Shown one piece after another: positions 26,738 through 35,574 of a DNA stretch of 64,000 bases (positions within the stretch are counted from its first letter, which is position 1; the number at the start of each line of letters is the position of its first letter). Origin of the DNA: Glycomyces sp. NRRL B-16210 (GTDB taxonomy: Bacteria; Actinomycetota; Actinomycetes; Mycobacteriales; Micromonosporaceae); assembly GCF_000719515.1 (NCBI RefSeq), contig NZ_JOGR01000017.1:19609-83608 (forward strand). Reading direction: 5' to 3'. A program made the translations under genes and the position numbers. The notes under the pieces are model-generated. The model did no database searches and had not been told where the DNA came from. It worked only from the letters and a program-made list of their open reading frames with translations.

Positions 26738-27424
26738 TCAGGCGTGGGGGTCGAACTTGTAGCCGAGGCCGCGCACGGTGACGAGGTGGCGCGGCTTGCC
26801 CGGCTCGGGCTCGATCTTGGAGCGCAGGCGCTTGACGTGCACGTCGAGGGTCTTGGTGTCCCCGACGTAGTTCGCGCCCCAGACGCGGTCGATGAGCTGG
26901 CCGCGGGTGAGGACCCGTCCGGCGTTGCGCAGCAGCATCTCCAGCAGCTCGAACTCCTTGAGCGGCAGCTGCACGTCCTGGCCGCCCACGGTCACCGTGT
27001 GCCGGTCGACGTCCATGCGGACCGGCCCGGCCTCCAGGACCGTGACGATCGGGTCGTCCGGCTCGGCCGAGCGGCGCAGGACCGCGCGGATGCGCGCCAC
27101 CAGCTCGCGGGAGGAGTACGGCTTGGTGATGTAGTCGTCGGCGCCCAGTTCGAGCCCCACGACCTTGTCCACCTCCGAGTCGCGCGCGGTGACCATGATG
27201 ATCGGGACGTTCGAGTTCGCCCGCAGCTCGCGGCAGACCTCGGTGCCCGACTTCTCCGGCAGCATCAGGTCGAGCAGGACCACGTCGGCCCCGGCGCGCT
27301 CGTACTCCTTGATGGCGGCGTCGCCGTCCGCGGCGACGGCCACCTCGAAGCCCTCCTTGCGGAGCATGTAGGAGAGGGCATCGGAGAACGATTCCTCGTC
27401 TTCAACTACGAGCACGCGGGTCAC
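26738..27424 (-). CDS. regX3: Response regulator RegX3 (OmpR family)
   Basis: This 228-residue DNA-binding regulator of phosphate response has a receiver domain at residues 1-120 (acidic EDEE pocket, phosphorylated Asp in LLDLMLPEKSG, Lys in ITKPYSSREL) and a winged-helix domain at 135-228 (LKEFELLEMLLRNAGRVLTR, DVHVKRLRSKIEP). Gene order gpmA-senX3-regX3 matches the mycobacterial locus. It lies 60 bp downstream of the kinase gene and is most likely co-transcribed. In Streptomyces the orthologue is called PhoP. Confidence 0.94.
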   Translation of the reverse strand: MTRVLVVEDEESFSDALSYMLRKEGFEVAVAADGDAAIKEYERAGADVVLLDLMLPEKSGTEVCRELRANSNVPIIMVTARDSEVDKVVGLELGADDYITKPYSSRELVARIRAVLRRSAEPDDPIVTVLEAGPVRMDVDRHTVTVGGQDVQLPLKEFELLEMLLRNAGRVLTRGQLIDRVWGANYVGDTKTLDVHVKRLRSKIEPEPGKPRHLVTVRGLGYKFDPHA

Positions 27425-27484
27425 GAGCGAACCTTTCTGAACAAACGGCTTCCTGCTGGTTCCGATTTGATCCGAGCCCGGTGC

Positions 27485-28675
27485 CTAGGCGTCGGACGGA
27501 AGGGAACGGGCAGGCAACATCAAGGTAAACACTGATCCAGCTTCGGGCATACTGGACACTTCGACCCTACCCCCGTGATTGACCGCGACGTGCTTGACGA
27601 TCGCCAGGCCGAGCCCGGTTCCCCCGGTCGCCCGCGACCGCGCCGAGTCCACCCGGTAGAACCGCTCGAAGATCCGGTCCAGCTCCTCGGCCGGGATGCC
27701 GATGCCCTGGTCGTGAACGGCGATGCACACCATCCGCGCCCCCGCCAGGTGCCCGGTGGGCGAGCGCACCGAGGTCGACACCTCGATCGTGGTGTTCTCG
27801 GGTGAATAGGAGATGGCGTTGCCGACCAGGTTCTTCACCGCGGTCACCAGCTGCGGCTCGGACCCGAGCACCTCGGCGCCGGTCAGCCCCGAGTGCTTCA
27901 GCTCGATGTCCTTCTCCTCGGCGGCGATGCGCGTCTGGTCGAACGCCTCGGCCACGATCCGGTCCACCTCCACCGGCTCGGGGTCGGGCAACTTCTCCGC
28001 CCCCTGGAGCCGAGACAGCTCCAACAGGTCGTTGACCAGGTGATTCATGCGCTTGGACTCGGACTGGATGCGGGCGGCGAACCGCGCCGACGCGTCCGGG
28101 TCCTCCGAGGCGTCCTTGAGCGCCTCGGCGAGGATCTGCATCGCCCCGACCGGGGTCTTCAGCTCGTGGCTGATGTTCGCCACGAAGTCGCGGCGGACGC
28201 GCTCCAGGCGGTGCAGCTCGGAGATGTCCTGGAACTCGGCCACCGACACGCCCTCGGGCAGGGGCGTGATGCGGACGCTCACGGCGCTCGGCTCGCCCAT
28301 GGCGCGGCCGGGGACCTCGATCTCGGCGTCCCGGTACCGGCCCGAGCGCCGCGCCTGGGCCAGCAGCGCCCGCAGCGTCAGCGACACTATCTCGTGGTCG
28401 TCCACCAGGCCCAGGTCGCGGGCGACCCGGTTGGCGTAGAGGACGCGGTTGTGGTCGTCGACCAGGCACACGCCGGTGCGGAGCAGATTGGTCGCCGCCT
28501 CCCACGGGCGGGAGTCGGCGACGGGGACGGCGCGCGGCTCGGTGCGGGCGCCGCCGCGGTTCCTGACGCGCATGAGGGCGGTCGCAGCGGCGCCGAACGC
28601 GGCTCCCGCCGCGACGCCGGTGAGGAGGCGGCCGACGCCTTTGCGCAGGCTCTTGGGCTGATGATTGTGGGCCAC
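27485..28675 (-). CDS. senX3: Sensor histidine kinase SenX3
   Basis: This 396-residue kinase has one N-terminal hydrophobic segment (about 17-36), a PAS-like domain (TGVCLVDDHNRVLYANRVARDLGL), and the dimerisation/His-phosphorylation helix FVANISHELKTPVGAMQ. The ATP-binding domain carries N box NLVGNAISYSPE, G1 DQGIGIPAEEL, F FERFYRVD and G2 GTGLGLAIVKH. GTG start (MAHNHQPKSL). It would phosphorylate RegX3 under low phosphate. The upstream gpmA stop is only 10 bp away. Confidence 0.94.
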   Translation of the reverse strand: MAHNHQPKSLRKGVGRLLTGVAAGAAFGAAATALMRVRNRGGARTEPRAVPVADSRPWEAATNLLRTGVCLVDDHNRVLYANRVARDLGLVDDHEIVSLTLRALLAQARRSGRYRDAEIEVPGRAMGEPSAVSVRITPLPEGVSVAEFQDISELHRLERVRRDFVANISHELKTPVGAMQILAEALKDASEDPDASARFAARIQSESKRMNHLVNDLLELSRLQGAEKLPDPEPVEVDRIVAEAFDQTRIAAEEKDIELKHSGLTGAEVLGSEPQLVTAVKNLVGNAISYSPENTTIEVSTSVRSPTGHLAGARMVCIAVHDQGIGIPAEELDRIFERFYRVDSARSRATGGTGLGLAIVKHVAVNHGGRVEVSSMPEAGSVFTLMLPARSLPSDA

Positions 28676-28684
28676 GACCCCAGC

Positions 28685-29518
28685 CTAGGGGCGAAACGGC
28701 CCGGCGTCGAACGCCGGGCCGCATCGAACGTCACACCGCGTTAACGCGAAGTGAACATCCGCGCCTAACTTCTTCCCCTGGGCCGCCACGGCCGCGGCGG
28801 CCTCGGCCGCCGCCTCGGGGTCGAGGTACTCGCCGCCGGCGACCACCGGCTTGAGGGTCGCCTCGTCCAGCTCGTAGCGCAGCGGCATCCCGGTGGGGAT
28901 GTTCAAGCCCACGATCGCCTCGTCGCCGACCCCGTCGAGGTGCTTCACGAGCGCCCGCAGCGAATTGCCGTGCGCGGCCACGAGCACGGTCTTGCCGCCC
29001 TTGAGGTCGGGGACGATCCCGTCGTACCAGTACGGGAGCATCCGCTCCAGGACGTCCTTGAGGCACTCGGTCGCCGGAAGGATCTCGGGGGCGAGGTCGC
29101 CGTAGCGGGCGTCGCCGTCCTGGGCGTACTCGGAGCCGGCCTCGATGGCCGGCGGCGGCACGTCGTACGAGCGGCGCCAGGTCATGAACTGCTCCTCGCC
29201 GAACTCGGCGAGCGTCGCGGCCTTGTCCTTGCCCTGGAGGGCCCCGTAGTGGCGCTCGTTCAGGCGCCAGGAGCGCTTGACCGGGATCCAGGAGCGGCCG
29301 GCCTCGGCCAGCGCCAGCTCGGAGGTGTTGACGGCGCGGCGCAGCAGCGAGGTGTGCACGACGTCCGGGAGCAGGTCGGCCTCGGCGAGCAGGCGCCCGC
29401 CGCGGCGGGCCTCGTCCTCGCCCGAGGCCGACAGCTTCACGTCGACCCACCCGGTGAACAGGTTCTTGGCATTCCATTCGCTTTCGCCGTGGCGAAGCAG
29501 CACGAGAGTGTAGGTCAT
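28685..29518 (-). CDS. gpmA: 2,3-bisphosphoglycerate-dependent phosphoglycerate mutase, with odd C-terminal extension
   Basis: This glycolytic enzyme interconverts 3- and 2-phosphoglycerate. It has the catalytic LVLLRHGESEWN, LNERHYGALQG with the catalytic Glu, and AAHGNSLRALV. The family protein normally ends at about residue 249, near AVAAQGKK; here it runs on for about 28 residues (including RCDVRC) and reads through a perfect hairpin. In the shifted frame a TAG lies right after GKK (AAGTTAGGC), so a one-base insertion or sequencing error probably removed the normal stop. Conserved neighbour of senX3. Confidence 0.92.
   Translation of the reverse strand: MTYTLVLLRHGESEWNAKNLFTGWVDVKLSASGEDEARRGGRLLAEADLLPDVVHTSLLRRAVNTSELALAEAGRSWIPVKRSWRLNERHYGALQGKDKAATLAEFGEEQFMTWRRSYDVPPPAIEAGSEYAQDGDARYGDLAPEILPATECLKDVLERMLPYWYDGIVPDLKGGKTVLVAAHGNSLRALVKHLDGVGDEAIVGLNIPTGMPLRYELDEATLKPVVAGGEYLDPEAAAEAAAAVAAQGKKLGADVHFALTRCDVRCGPAFDAGPFRP
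28697..28721 (-). terminator. Terminator hairpin inside the gpmA extension
   Basis: CGGCCCGGCGT and its exact complement form an 11-bp stem, followed on the minus strand by TTTCGCCCC. It lies within the last codons of the extended gpmA frame, which argues that the ancestral gene ended before it. Confidence 0.7.
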
Positions 29519-29621
29519 GCCCCTTATCCTGCCTGCCCGATGGCTGGGACGCGTCCCGGTCGGCGGAGGTGTGTGGCGGGCGTCGCCCCTCGGCCGGGCC
29601 GCCCGCGGCCGACGAGGGCGC

Positions 29622-30671
29622 TCATCCGCCGCCCTCCTCGCCGTCGGCCGTCTCGTCCTGGAGCGACCACGACGGCGCGGCGTCGCCGCCGCCGCGCGCC
29701 TTGTCCTCGAAGTTGTTGGGGATGAAGTCCAGGCCCATGACGTCGATGCCGGCGTCGGTCATCGCGTTGGGGCCGTCGGGGTTGACGTCCCCGGCGGCGT
29801 TGTTGCCGATGTTGTACACGCCCTGCACGCCCACGAAGCCCTGCATGAACGGGTTGGCCTTCGCCACGGTGTCGTTGAGGCCCTTGGAGATCTTGTCGAG
29901 GTGGAGCCCGTCGGCCCCTTTGCGGCCCGGGGCCATGAGGTTGCGCAGCGCGAGCTGCGAGAGCCCCTGGAGCATGCTGAACCCGGTGGAGCCCAACGTG
30001 TTGACGGGATTGATGAAGTTGCCCTGGGAGGCCATCGCGATCCACGAGGTGGTCATGTTCCCCCCGATGAAGGCGGCGAGGGTCTTCGCCGCGACCCCGA
30101 TCGCGTTGTCCAGAGCGGTCAACGCCGTCAGAGAACTCGCGGCCGTGGTCGTCGCCGCCAACCGGACGTTCTCGGCCACGATGGCCGAGATCGGGTTGGG
30201 GATCGCCCGGATCGTCAGGTAGGCCACGCCGAACGCCATCAGCGAGGTGGCGACGGCCAGCATGAGCGGGACCATGACCGCGAGCATCGTCCCCATGATG
30301 AACAGCGAGATGCCGATCTGCATGGCGAAGGCGCCGATGACCTGCAACTGCACGGCCACCTTGTCGGCCTTGCCGTCGAAGGCGTCGCGGTCGTCGCCGG
30401 TCCAGGCGTCGCCGTCCACGGCGCCGGTCTTCTCCTTGAGCTTGTCGCTCGCGGCGAGGTACTTCTCGGCGACCTGGAGCCAGGTCGCGGCCACGATCAT
30501 GAGCTGGCCGGGGTTGCACTGGTTCATGTAGATCAGGCGCGAGAGCGCGGTGCAGGGACCGGAGAAGACGAACGCCGGCAACGTGATCTGGGCCGCGGCG
30601 AGCGGGGCCATATAGGAGCTGGCCTGCTCCAGGCCGCTGAACTGGTTGGGATCGGGGGCGGTGTACGCCAT
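29622..30671 (-). CDS. WXG-type helical membrane protein, type VII secretion-like
   Basis: This 349-residue protein has an N-terminal helical region with a WXG-like turn (DAWTGDDRDAFDGK, about residue 85) and then three or so hydrophobic segments (about 110-165, IGISLFIMGTMLAVMVPLML and onwards). The last 70 residues are hydrophilic (NPDGPNAMTDAGID). The combination, helical hairpin with W-x-G followed by membrane or pore-like helices, recalls large type VII substrates. Third gene of a three-gene operon, with GAAGGAG before the start. The function is not recognised; it might be an exported effector. Confidence 0.7.
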   Translation of the reverse strand: MAYTAPDPNQFSGLEQASSYMAPLAAAQITLPAFVFSGPCTALSRLIYMNQCNPGQLMIVAATWLQVAEKYLAASDKLKEKTGAVDGDAWTGDDRDAFDGKADKVAVQLQVIGAFAMQIGISLFIMGTMLAVMVPLMLAVATSLMAFGVAYLTIRAIPNPISAIVAENVRLAATTTAASSLTALTALDNAIGVAAKTLAAFIGGNMTTSWIAMASQGNFINPVNTLGSTGFSMLQGLSQLALRNLMAPGRKGADGLHLDKISKGLNDTVAKANPFMQGFVGVQGVYNIGNNAAGDVNPDGPNAMTDAGIDVMGLDFIPNNFEDKARGGGDAAPSWSLQDETADGEEGGG

Positions 30672-30704
30672 CTGTCGTGCTCCTTCAGGACTCGTTCGAG
30701 GGCG

Positions 30705-30998
30705 TCACTTGAAGTCGTTCGCGGTGGCGTCGTCGGCGTCGGCCCAGGACTCGGCGGTCGCCGTCAGGTCCTGGTTGAGGCCTTGGAAGCACTCGGCCGC
30801 GCCGCGGATCATCTCGAACATGTAGCTGGTGGCGCCGGTGTAGGCGAGCGCCAGTGAATAGTGGACGGTGGTGTAGAGGGTCTGGTCGAGCGAGCGCAGG
30901 GTGGGGAGCAGCTCGTTGGCCTCCTCCAGCAGCGGCACGATCTCGGTCTCGATCTCGTCGCCGAGCTGGTCGATCCGGGCGGTCTCGATGTTAGGCAC
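30705..30998 (-). CDS. Small helical protein, EspC/type VII target-like
   Basis: This 97-residue all-helical protein has no signal peptide. It ends ESWADADDATANDFK, close to the W-x-DAD pattern of the EspC/DUF2580 family of type VII secretion targets. The GTG start is fixed by AAGGAGG seven bases before it, and it overlaps the previous gene by 8 bp. It probably pairs with its operon neighbours, as EspC/WXG100 proteins do. No paralogue is visible. Confidence 0.7.
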   Translation of the reverse strand: MPNIETARIDQLGDEIETEIVPLLEEANELLPTLRSLDQTLYTTVHYSLALAYTGATSYMFEMIRGAAECFQGLNQDLTATAESWADADDATANDFK

Positions 30999-31800
30999 GG
31001 AACCCTCCTTCGTTGAAGCGCCGTTCGAGTTCCTCGCGCTGGCGGTCGATGTGCTCGATGTCCTCGATCGCCTGGTCGCCCCGGGCGCGGTTCTCGTCGG
31101 CGATGAGACCGATGTCGTCGGGGCCCAAGGGGATGCCGAGGTCGGTGAAGTAGCCGTTCTGCTTTCCCGCGAGGTCGGCGGCCGCGGCCGCGGCGGTCTC
31201 GGTGAGTTCGACGCCGAGCGCTTTGGGCCCGATCTCGCTGGCGCGCTTGCTGAGCCACACCGAGACGATGGGTTGGTCCAACGTGGACTCGATCGTCACC
31301 GTGCGGGCCTCGTTGGTGGCCTTGCCGACCGGCGGCTCGACCTCGTCCTTGCCGCCGCCGCCCGGAGGCGCGGTGTTGAAGCGCTCCAGGAGCTTGATCG
31401 AGGCTTCGATGGTCTCCATGACGGCGGGGTGGAGTTCGAGCTTGGTCGGCCCGGTGAAGCCCTCTTGCGGTGCGGGGCGGTCCTCGGCGGGGGAGAACGC
31501 GGAGCGGCGCCGCTCCAAGGCGGTGGCGAGATCGTGCTGCTGGAGGTCGTCGCGCAGGCCGGTGAGTTCGGCGATCGAGTCCTCGATCGACGGCGCCGCA
31601 GCGGGTTCGGGCGCTTCGGCCAGCGCCGCGTCGGTCGCGGCGATGGCGGTATGGGTGACGAGGTCGGCGAGGTCCTGGCTGAACATGCGTTCGGCCCCCG
31701 GTGACAGTTCGACCTTCGGCGGTGCCCCCAGGGTGACGGTCACGGTGACCCGGCCGCAGGCGCTGGTGAGTGAGCGCTCTCCGGGAGTGTTCTCGGACAA
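30991..31800 (-). CDS. YbaB/EbfC-like protein, head of type VII-like operon
   Basis: This 269-residue protein begins with a short strand-rich part (VTVTVTLGAPPKVELSPGA) like the YbaB/EbfC fold found beside type VII genes, then a helical middle. The start is taken as TTG 31800, since GCAGGAG sits five bases before it; no better ATG lies nearby. The C-terminal 60 residues are strongly helical (RGDQAIEDIEHIDRQREELE). YbaB-like proteins often accompany WXG100 and EspC genes in actinobacteria, so a chaperone or scaffold role is plausible. Confidence 0.65.
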   Translation of the reverse strand: MSENTPGERSLTSACGRVTVTVTLGAPPKVELSPGAERMFSQDLADLVTHTAIAATDAALAEAPEPAAAPSIEDSIAELTGLRDDLQQHDLATALERRRSAFSPAEDRPAPQEGFTGPTKLELHPAVMETIEASIKLLERFNTAPPGGGGKDEVEPPVGKATNEARTVTIESTLDQPIVSVWLSKRASEIGPKALGVELTETAAAAAADLAGKQNGYFTDLGIPLGPDDIGLIADENRARGDQAIEDIEHIDRQREELERRFNEGGFRA

Positions 31801-32068
31801 CAGGTCTCCTGCGTGGATTGAAGGTTCAAGGGTTGCCCCATGGTACGCAGGGTTTTGCGAACTCCGTGTTAACGCGTCGGCCGATTCCGCCGCGCGCGGT
31901 GCCTCACGCGCCCGCCCCGGCACCGCCGGGAGCAGGCGCGATGTTAATCCGAGGCCACCGGAGGCGAACGTCCGTACGATGTGGAACCCCCGATCCCGGT
32001 CCTCGCTCAACGGGACCCGAGACCGGGGGAATCCAATCGTTATCAAACCTTCACCGAGCCTTTCGGCG

Positions 32069-32932
32069 TCAGGCGCCGCGGCTCAGGTCGCCGATCTCGG
32101 GAAGCGCCTGGTAGCCGGCCGACTTGTAGGCGGCGACGCCGCCGATGTTGGCGCTCGGGGTGCACACGATCGCGCTCGACGCACCCATCTCGCGGAGCAC
32201 GGCCGCGGCGGCGAGGTTGACCGCCTTGCCGTGGCCGCGACCGCGGTGCTCGGCGTGCACACCCATCGGCTCCAGCAGGCCCGGCCTGCCGGGTCCGGCC
32301 GACCACACGGTCACCGTGCCCACGGCGGCGTCCTCGTCGTACGCGACCAGGCACCGGGCGTCGGCGTAGAGCGGCCCGGAGGCCATCGCGTGCCAGCGCT
32401 CGTCGGTGAAGGTCGAGCCCTTGAACGCCGAGCGCTGCACGGCGGTCCGGTCGGCGACCAGGTCGGGCCCGACCACTTCGATCCGGACCCCGGGGTCGTC
32501 CACCGGTGCGGCGAGGTCGCGGCGCAGCGGGGTGAACCGCTCGCCGGCGTTCCAACCGCGTTCGGACAGCAGGTCTTTGAACAGCGCGCCGTGCGGCGAT
32601 TCGAGGTCCGCCTTCCCGGCGGGCAGGACGCCGCGGTCGGGGTCGGCGATGTCGTCGGCGAGCCGGAGCGCGAGCGCGGCGTCCTCGTACACGTCCGGCG
32701 CGAGGGTCATCCGCAGCAGTGCGGGGCCGTCGAGCAGCCCGACGGCGAGGATCCGGCCGTCGCGGGACCAGGTCCGGACCGCCGCGGCGGTCTGCTCGGC
32801 CCCGAAGCGCCAGAATCAGCCCAGGTCGCCCGGATGCAGTTGCATCGGCGCCGCATCGGACTGCCATTCCCGAAGCGCGTCCGCGGCTTCGCCCAGTCCG
32901 TCGACACTCGGTCGCCCCAATTCGATCGCCAT
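32069..32932 (-). pseudogene. GNAT acetyltransferase broken by an in-frame TGA
   Basis: The reading frame from ATG 32932 gives MAIELGRPSVDGLG... to HPGDLG, then a TGA at 32816-32818 (codon 39), and resumes in the same frame with FWRFGAEQTAAAVRTWSRDG. In this GNAT family the position is normally Trp (GDLGWFWRFG), so TGG has probably become TGA. The rest is intact to 32069, with acetyl-CoA motif GVHAEHRGRGHGKAVNL and IVCTPSANIGGVAAY. A shorter product from ATG 32710 would lack 74 residues. A sequencing error is the main alternative. Confidence 0.8.
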
Positions 32933-33041
32933 GCACCCGATCACACACCACCGCACCGCCCGCTCGCAATCGATTTGTGCACGTTCCCTACGGCCGTTCA
33001 GCCGGTGGCGCGGGTTGGCGCGCTGCGGGCAGACTTGACCC

Positions 33042-33869
33042 GTGACCCCAGTTCCGCCGCGCCCTTCACCCCGGATCGCGCTCGGGCGCATCGCGCTCGC
33101 CCTGCCGCTCGCCTACGCGGCCTGGTCCCTGCTGCGCGAGGGCAACGCCGTCGCCCACACCATCGCCTGGGCCTGCGGCGCCGACGGGTGCAGCACCGAC
33201 GACCCGAAGGTGTTCCTGTTCTTCGGCGGGGCCGCCGCCACCGTCGCGTTCTTCCTGGTCCTCATCTCGGTGCTGCGGCTCGTCGCCTTCGGGGCCGCCC
33301 TGGCCCTGGCGCCGCTCGCGGCGATCCAGGGCTGGCAAGACGCGATCGACTCCGGCCTGCCCGCGTCCGAGGTCGCGACCGAGTTCAAGGTCTGGGGCGC
33401 GGTGGCGGGCGCGGGCCTGCTGCTGGCCTTCGCCGGCCTCGTCTACGAACTGCGGGCGACCGCGACGCTGGAATCGCTCATCGGACGCGAGCGGGTCCCC
33501 GCCCATCTCGTCGACTACCAGGAGGGCGCCAAGCCCGGGATCGGCAGCGGCACACTGGTGTTCCGCGACAAGAGCGGCCACCGGCACCGCAGGCGCTTCC
33601 CGGCCGTCCCGCAGTCGTGGACGCGCCGGGCGCTGCTGGCGGTCTACCCGCCGCACGACCCGACCCGGGCGCGCATCGCCCTCACCTGGTACCGCCCGTT
33701 CAACGCCGCTGCCGCGAGGGCCGCCTTGGCGGAGCGGACCTTCGAGGACTCCGGCGCGCCCGAGGCCTCGGTGATCGGCGAGCTCGAACGGCTCGCGGCC
33801 CTGCGCCGCGAAGGCCTGCTCTCCGAAGAGGAGTTTCAGCGGGCGAAGCGCCGCCACCTCGGAACCTGA
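33042..33869 (+). CDS. Membrane protein with C-terminal SHOCT domain
   Basis: This 275-residue protein has about four hydrophobic segments in the N-terminal half (about 10-28, 55-78, 78-95, 118-138). A soluble strand-rich domain (GTLVFRDKSGHRHRRRFPAVP) follows, and the last 30 residues form a SHOCT motif (IGELERLAALRREGLLSEEEF). SHOCT ends are found on many bacterial membrane proteins and probably drive oligomerisation. GTG start. No function is assigned. Confidence 0.8.
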   Translation: MTPVPPRPSPRIALGRIALALPLAYAAWSLLREGNAVAHTIAWACGADGCSTDDPKVFLFFGGAAATVAFFLVLISVLRLVAFGAALALAPLAAIQGWQDAIDSGLPASEVATEFKVWGAVAGAGLLLAFAGLVYELRATATLESLIGRERVPAHLVDYQEGAKPGIGSGTLVFRDKSGHRHRRRFPAVPQSWTRRALLAVYPPHDPTRARIALTWYRPFNAAAARAALAERTFEDSGAPEASVIGELERLAALRREGLLSEEEFQRAKRRHLGT

Positions 33870-34105
33870 ACCGCCGCAAGCCCGTCCGCGCCGCCGCGTC
33901 CGCACCTCGGAGTCAAGCCGCCATCACTGCGGGTATGCGATTGCGGCGCAAGGCGTTCCAGTTCCTGGGACTTTGTGCCACATCGGGTTTCGGTTCTTGT
34001 GGACCCGTGCCGACGTCGCTACCGTCGGGTATCAAGTGGTGCGCGGCCGCAGGCGCCAACCAGAACGACCGCGCACCGGAAACCGCATGTCAGAAAGGAG
34101 AACCC

Positions 34106-34525
34106 ATGACACGTGGTATTCGGCCTACCCTAACCCGGGCGCTGCGCGGCATCGCCGCGGCCGCCGCCGTCGCGGCGCTCGTGCTCGGCGTCAACGTCGC
34201 CACTCCGTCGGCCGCCGGAGCCGGAGACGTCTGGTACACGATGACCTGCAAGGACTACTGGCAGGGCAAGACCAACCAGGTGGGCGACGACTACGGATAC
34301 ACCCAGCGCTACCGCCACTCGCAGAGCACCTGCTCCTCGCACTACGGGTGGCTGGACGTCCACTACGCCTCGTCCTCGGGCTCCGGCTCCACCGGCAAGT
34401 GGCAGTCGGACGGCCAGGCGAGCGTCAACGTCCCCGAGCAGTTGCGGCTGTACCGGGTCGGCGCCTACAAGTCATGGCATTCGGGCTGCGGCTCGGGCTG
34501 CCATGTCGAGTGGTCCTATGCCTGA
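34106..34525 (+). CDS. Small secreted protein with cysteine-rich end
   Basis: This 139-residue protein has a signal peptide (RALRGIAAAAAVAALVLG, cleavage after SAAGA). The mature part of about 100 residues is rich in Tyr, Ser and Gly with four cysteines (MTCKDYW, STCSSHY, SGCGSGCHVEW). GAAAGGAGAACCC before the ATG is a good ribosome site. It overlaps the next gene by 8 bp, implying coupled translation. Unknown function; possibly a small exported binding protein. Confidence 0.8.
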   Translation: MTRGIRPTLTRALRGIAAAAAVAALVLGVNVATPSAAGAGDVWYTMTCKDYWQGKTNQVGDDYGYTQRYRHSQSTCSSHYGWLDVHYASSSGSGSTGKWQSDGQASVNVPEQLRLYRVGAYKSWHSGCGSGCHVEWSYA

Positions 34526-35540
34526 GCGCGCAATCCCGGTCCGCCGCAAGGCGGGCCGGGCCCTGCTCGTCGCGGTCCTCGCGGCCGCGGCGGGCTGCGC
34601 GGAGGCGCCGGAGCCGATCGACCGGGCCGTCGCCGAGGCGGTGCTGCTGGAGAACCTGAACGCGGCCAACGAGGTCGAGCTCGCGCTGGAGCGCGTCTCC
34701 CGCCTGTGCCTGGAGGAACTCGGCTTCACGGTGCACCCCGCGGGCCTGGAGTATCCCGATGCCCCCGACCTGGAGCACCTGCTCGGCGCCGAGGTCTACT
34801 CCGCCCCGGACCCGTCGCTGCCGCCGCCGGAGATCTACGGCGTCGTCGTCGACAGCCCCTCGATCACGCTGGTGGTCATCGACGAGCACGACGAGGGCGC
34901 CTACACCGAGCCGAATCCGTTCAACTCCCAGACCGAGTCGGAGCGGGACGCCTACTTCACCGCGCTGTACGGTTCGTCCGAAATGGAGCCCGAGGTCGTG
35001 CAGCTTCCCGATCTGGGCCAGTCCGAGCGCGCGGGCGGCGGGTGCATGCGCGAGGCCGAGGACGCGATCTCGGGCGGCGCCTACCCCGACTACCTCAACC
35101 AGGCCGGGCTCGCGGGGGCGCGCGGCGGCACCAACTGGCAGAGCGACGAGCGCGTCCAGACCGCCCGTTTCGACTGGGCCGCATGCATGGACGCTCGCGG
35201 TTACGACTTCGAGTCGCCGCTGGCGCTGCGCGGCTCCCTATCGAACTTCGCCGGAGACCTCAAGGCGGAGTGGCAGATCCGGCAGGCCATCGGCCTGGAG
35301 GAAGCCGAGGCCGAACTGGCCGCGGCGGTGGTGGGGACCGCCGAGGACGACGCGGCCTGCCACGAGGAGTCGGGGCTCCAGGAGGCGCAGGAGACGGTCT
35401 TCTGGGAGTACCTCATCGCCTACGTGAGCGCCAACGAGACGGCGTTCTACGAGTTCCAGGAGCGGGCCGAGGCGATGACCGCGCAGGCCCAGGAGATCCT
35501 GGCCTCCGGGCGCCTGTTACCGCACCCGGAGAGCCGGTGA
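34518..35540 (+). CDS. Putative lipoprotein, unknown function
   Basis: This protein of about 340 residues starts with a basic N-terminus and VAVLAAAAGC, which resembles a lipobox with a Cys near residue 27. ATG 34518 is preferred over 34503 because GAGTGG precedes it. The mature protein is acidic, with several Cys (RLCLEEL, GGCMREAED, AACMDARG, AACHEE), predicted mostly helical. The WAACMDARGYDF and RLCLEELGF segments recur in many actinobacterial lipoproteins of unknown role. It is coupled to the upstream small secreted gene. Confidence 0.72.
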   Translation: MPERAIPVRRKAGRALLVAVLAAAAGCAEAPEPIDRAVAEAVLLENLNAANEVELALERVSRLCLEELGFTVHPAGLEYPDAPDLEHLLGAEVYSAPDPSLPPPEIYGVVVDSPSITLVVIDEHDEGAYTEPNPFNSQTESERDAYFTALYGSSEMEPEVVQLPDLGQSERAGGGCMREAEDAISGGAYPDYLNQAGLAGARGGTNWQSDERVQTARFDWAACMDARGYDFESPLALRGSLSNFAGDLKAEWQIRQAIGLEEAEAELAAAVVGTAEDDAACHEESGLQEAQETVFWEYLIAYVSANETAFYEFQERAEAMTAQAQEILASGRLLPHPESR

Positions 35541-35574
35541 CGGCGTCGGACGCGCCGCCACCGGATCGAACCGC

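Noticed and set aside
32816..32818. TGA read as selenocysteine
   Set aside because: The expected residue is Trp, no selenocysteine hairpin follows, and GNAT enzymes do not use it here.
31202..34105. Long plus-strand frame before the small secreted gene
   Set aside because: Runs antisense to several genes; the true start is fixed by GAAAGGAG before 34106.
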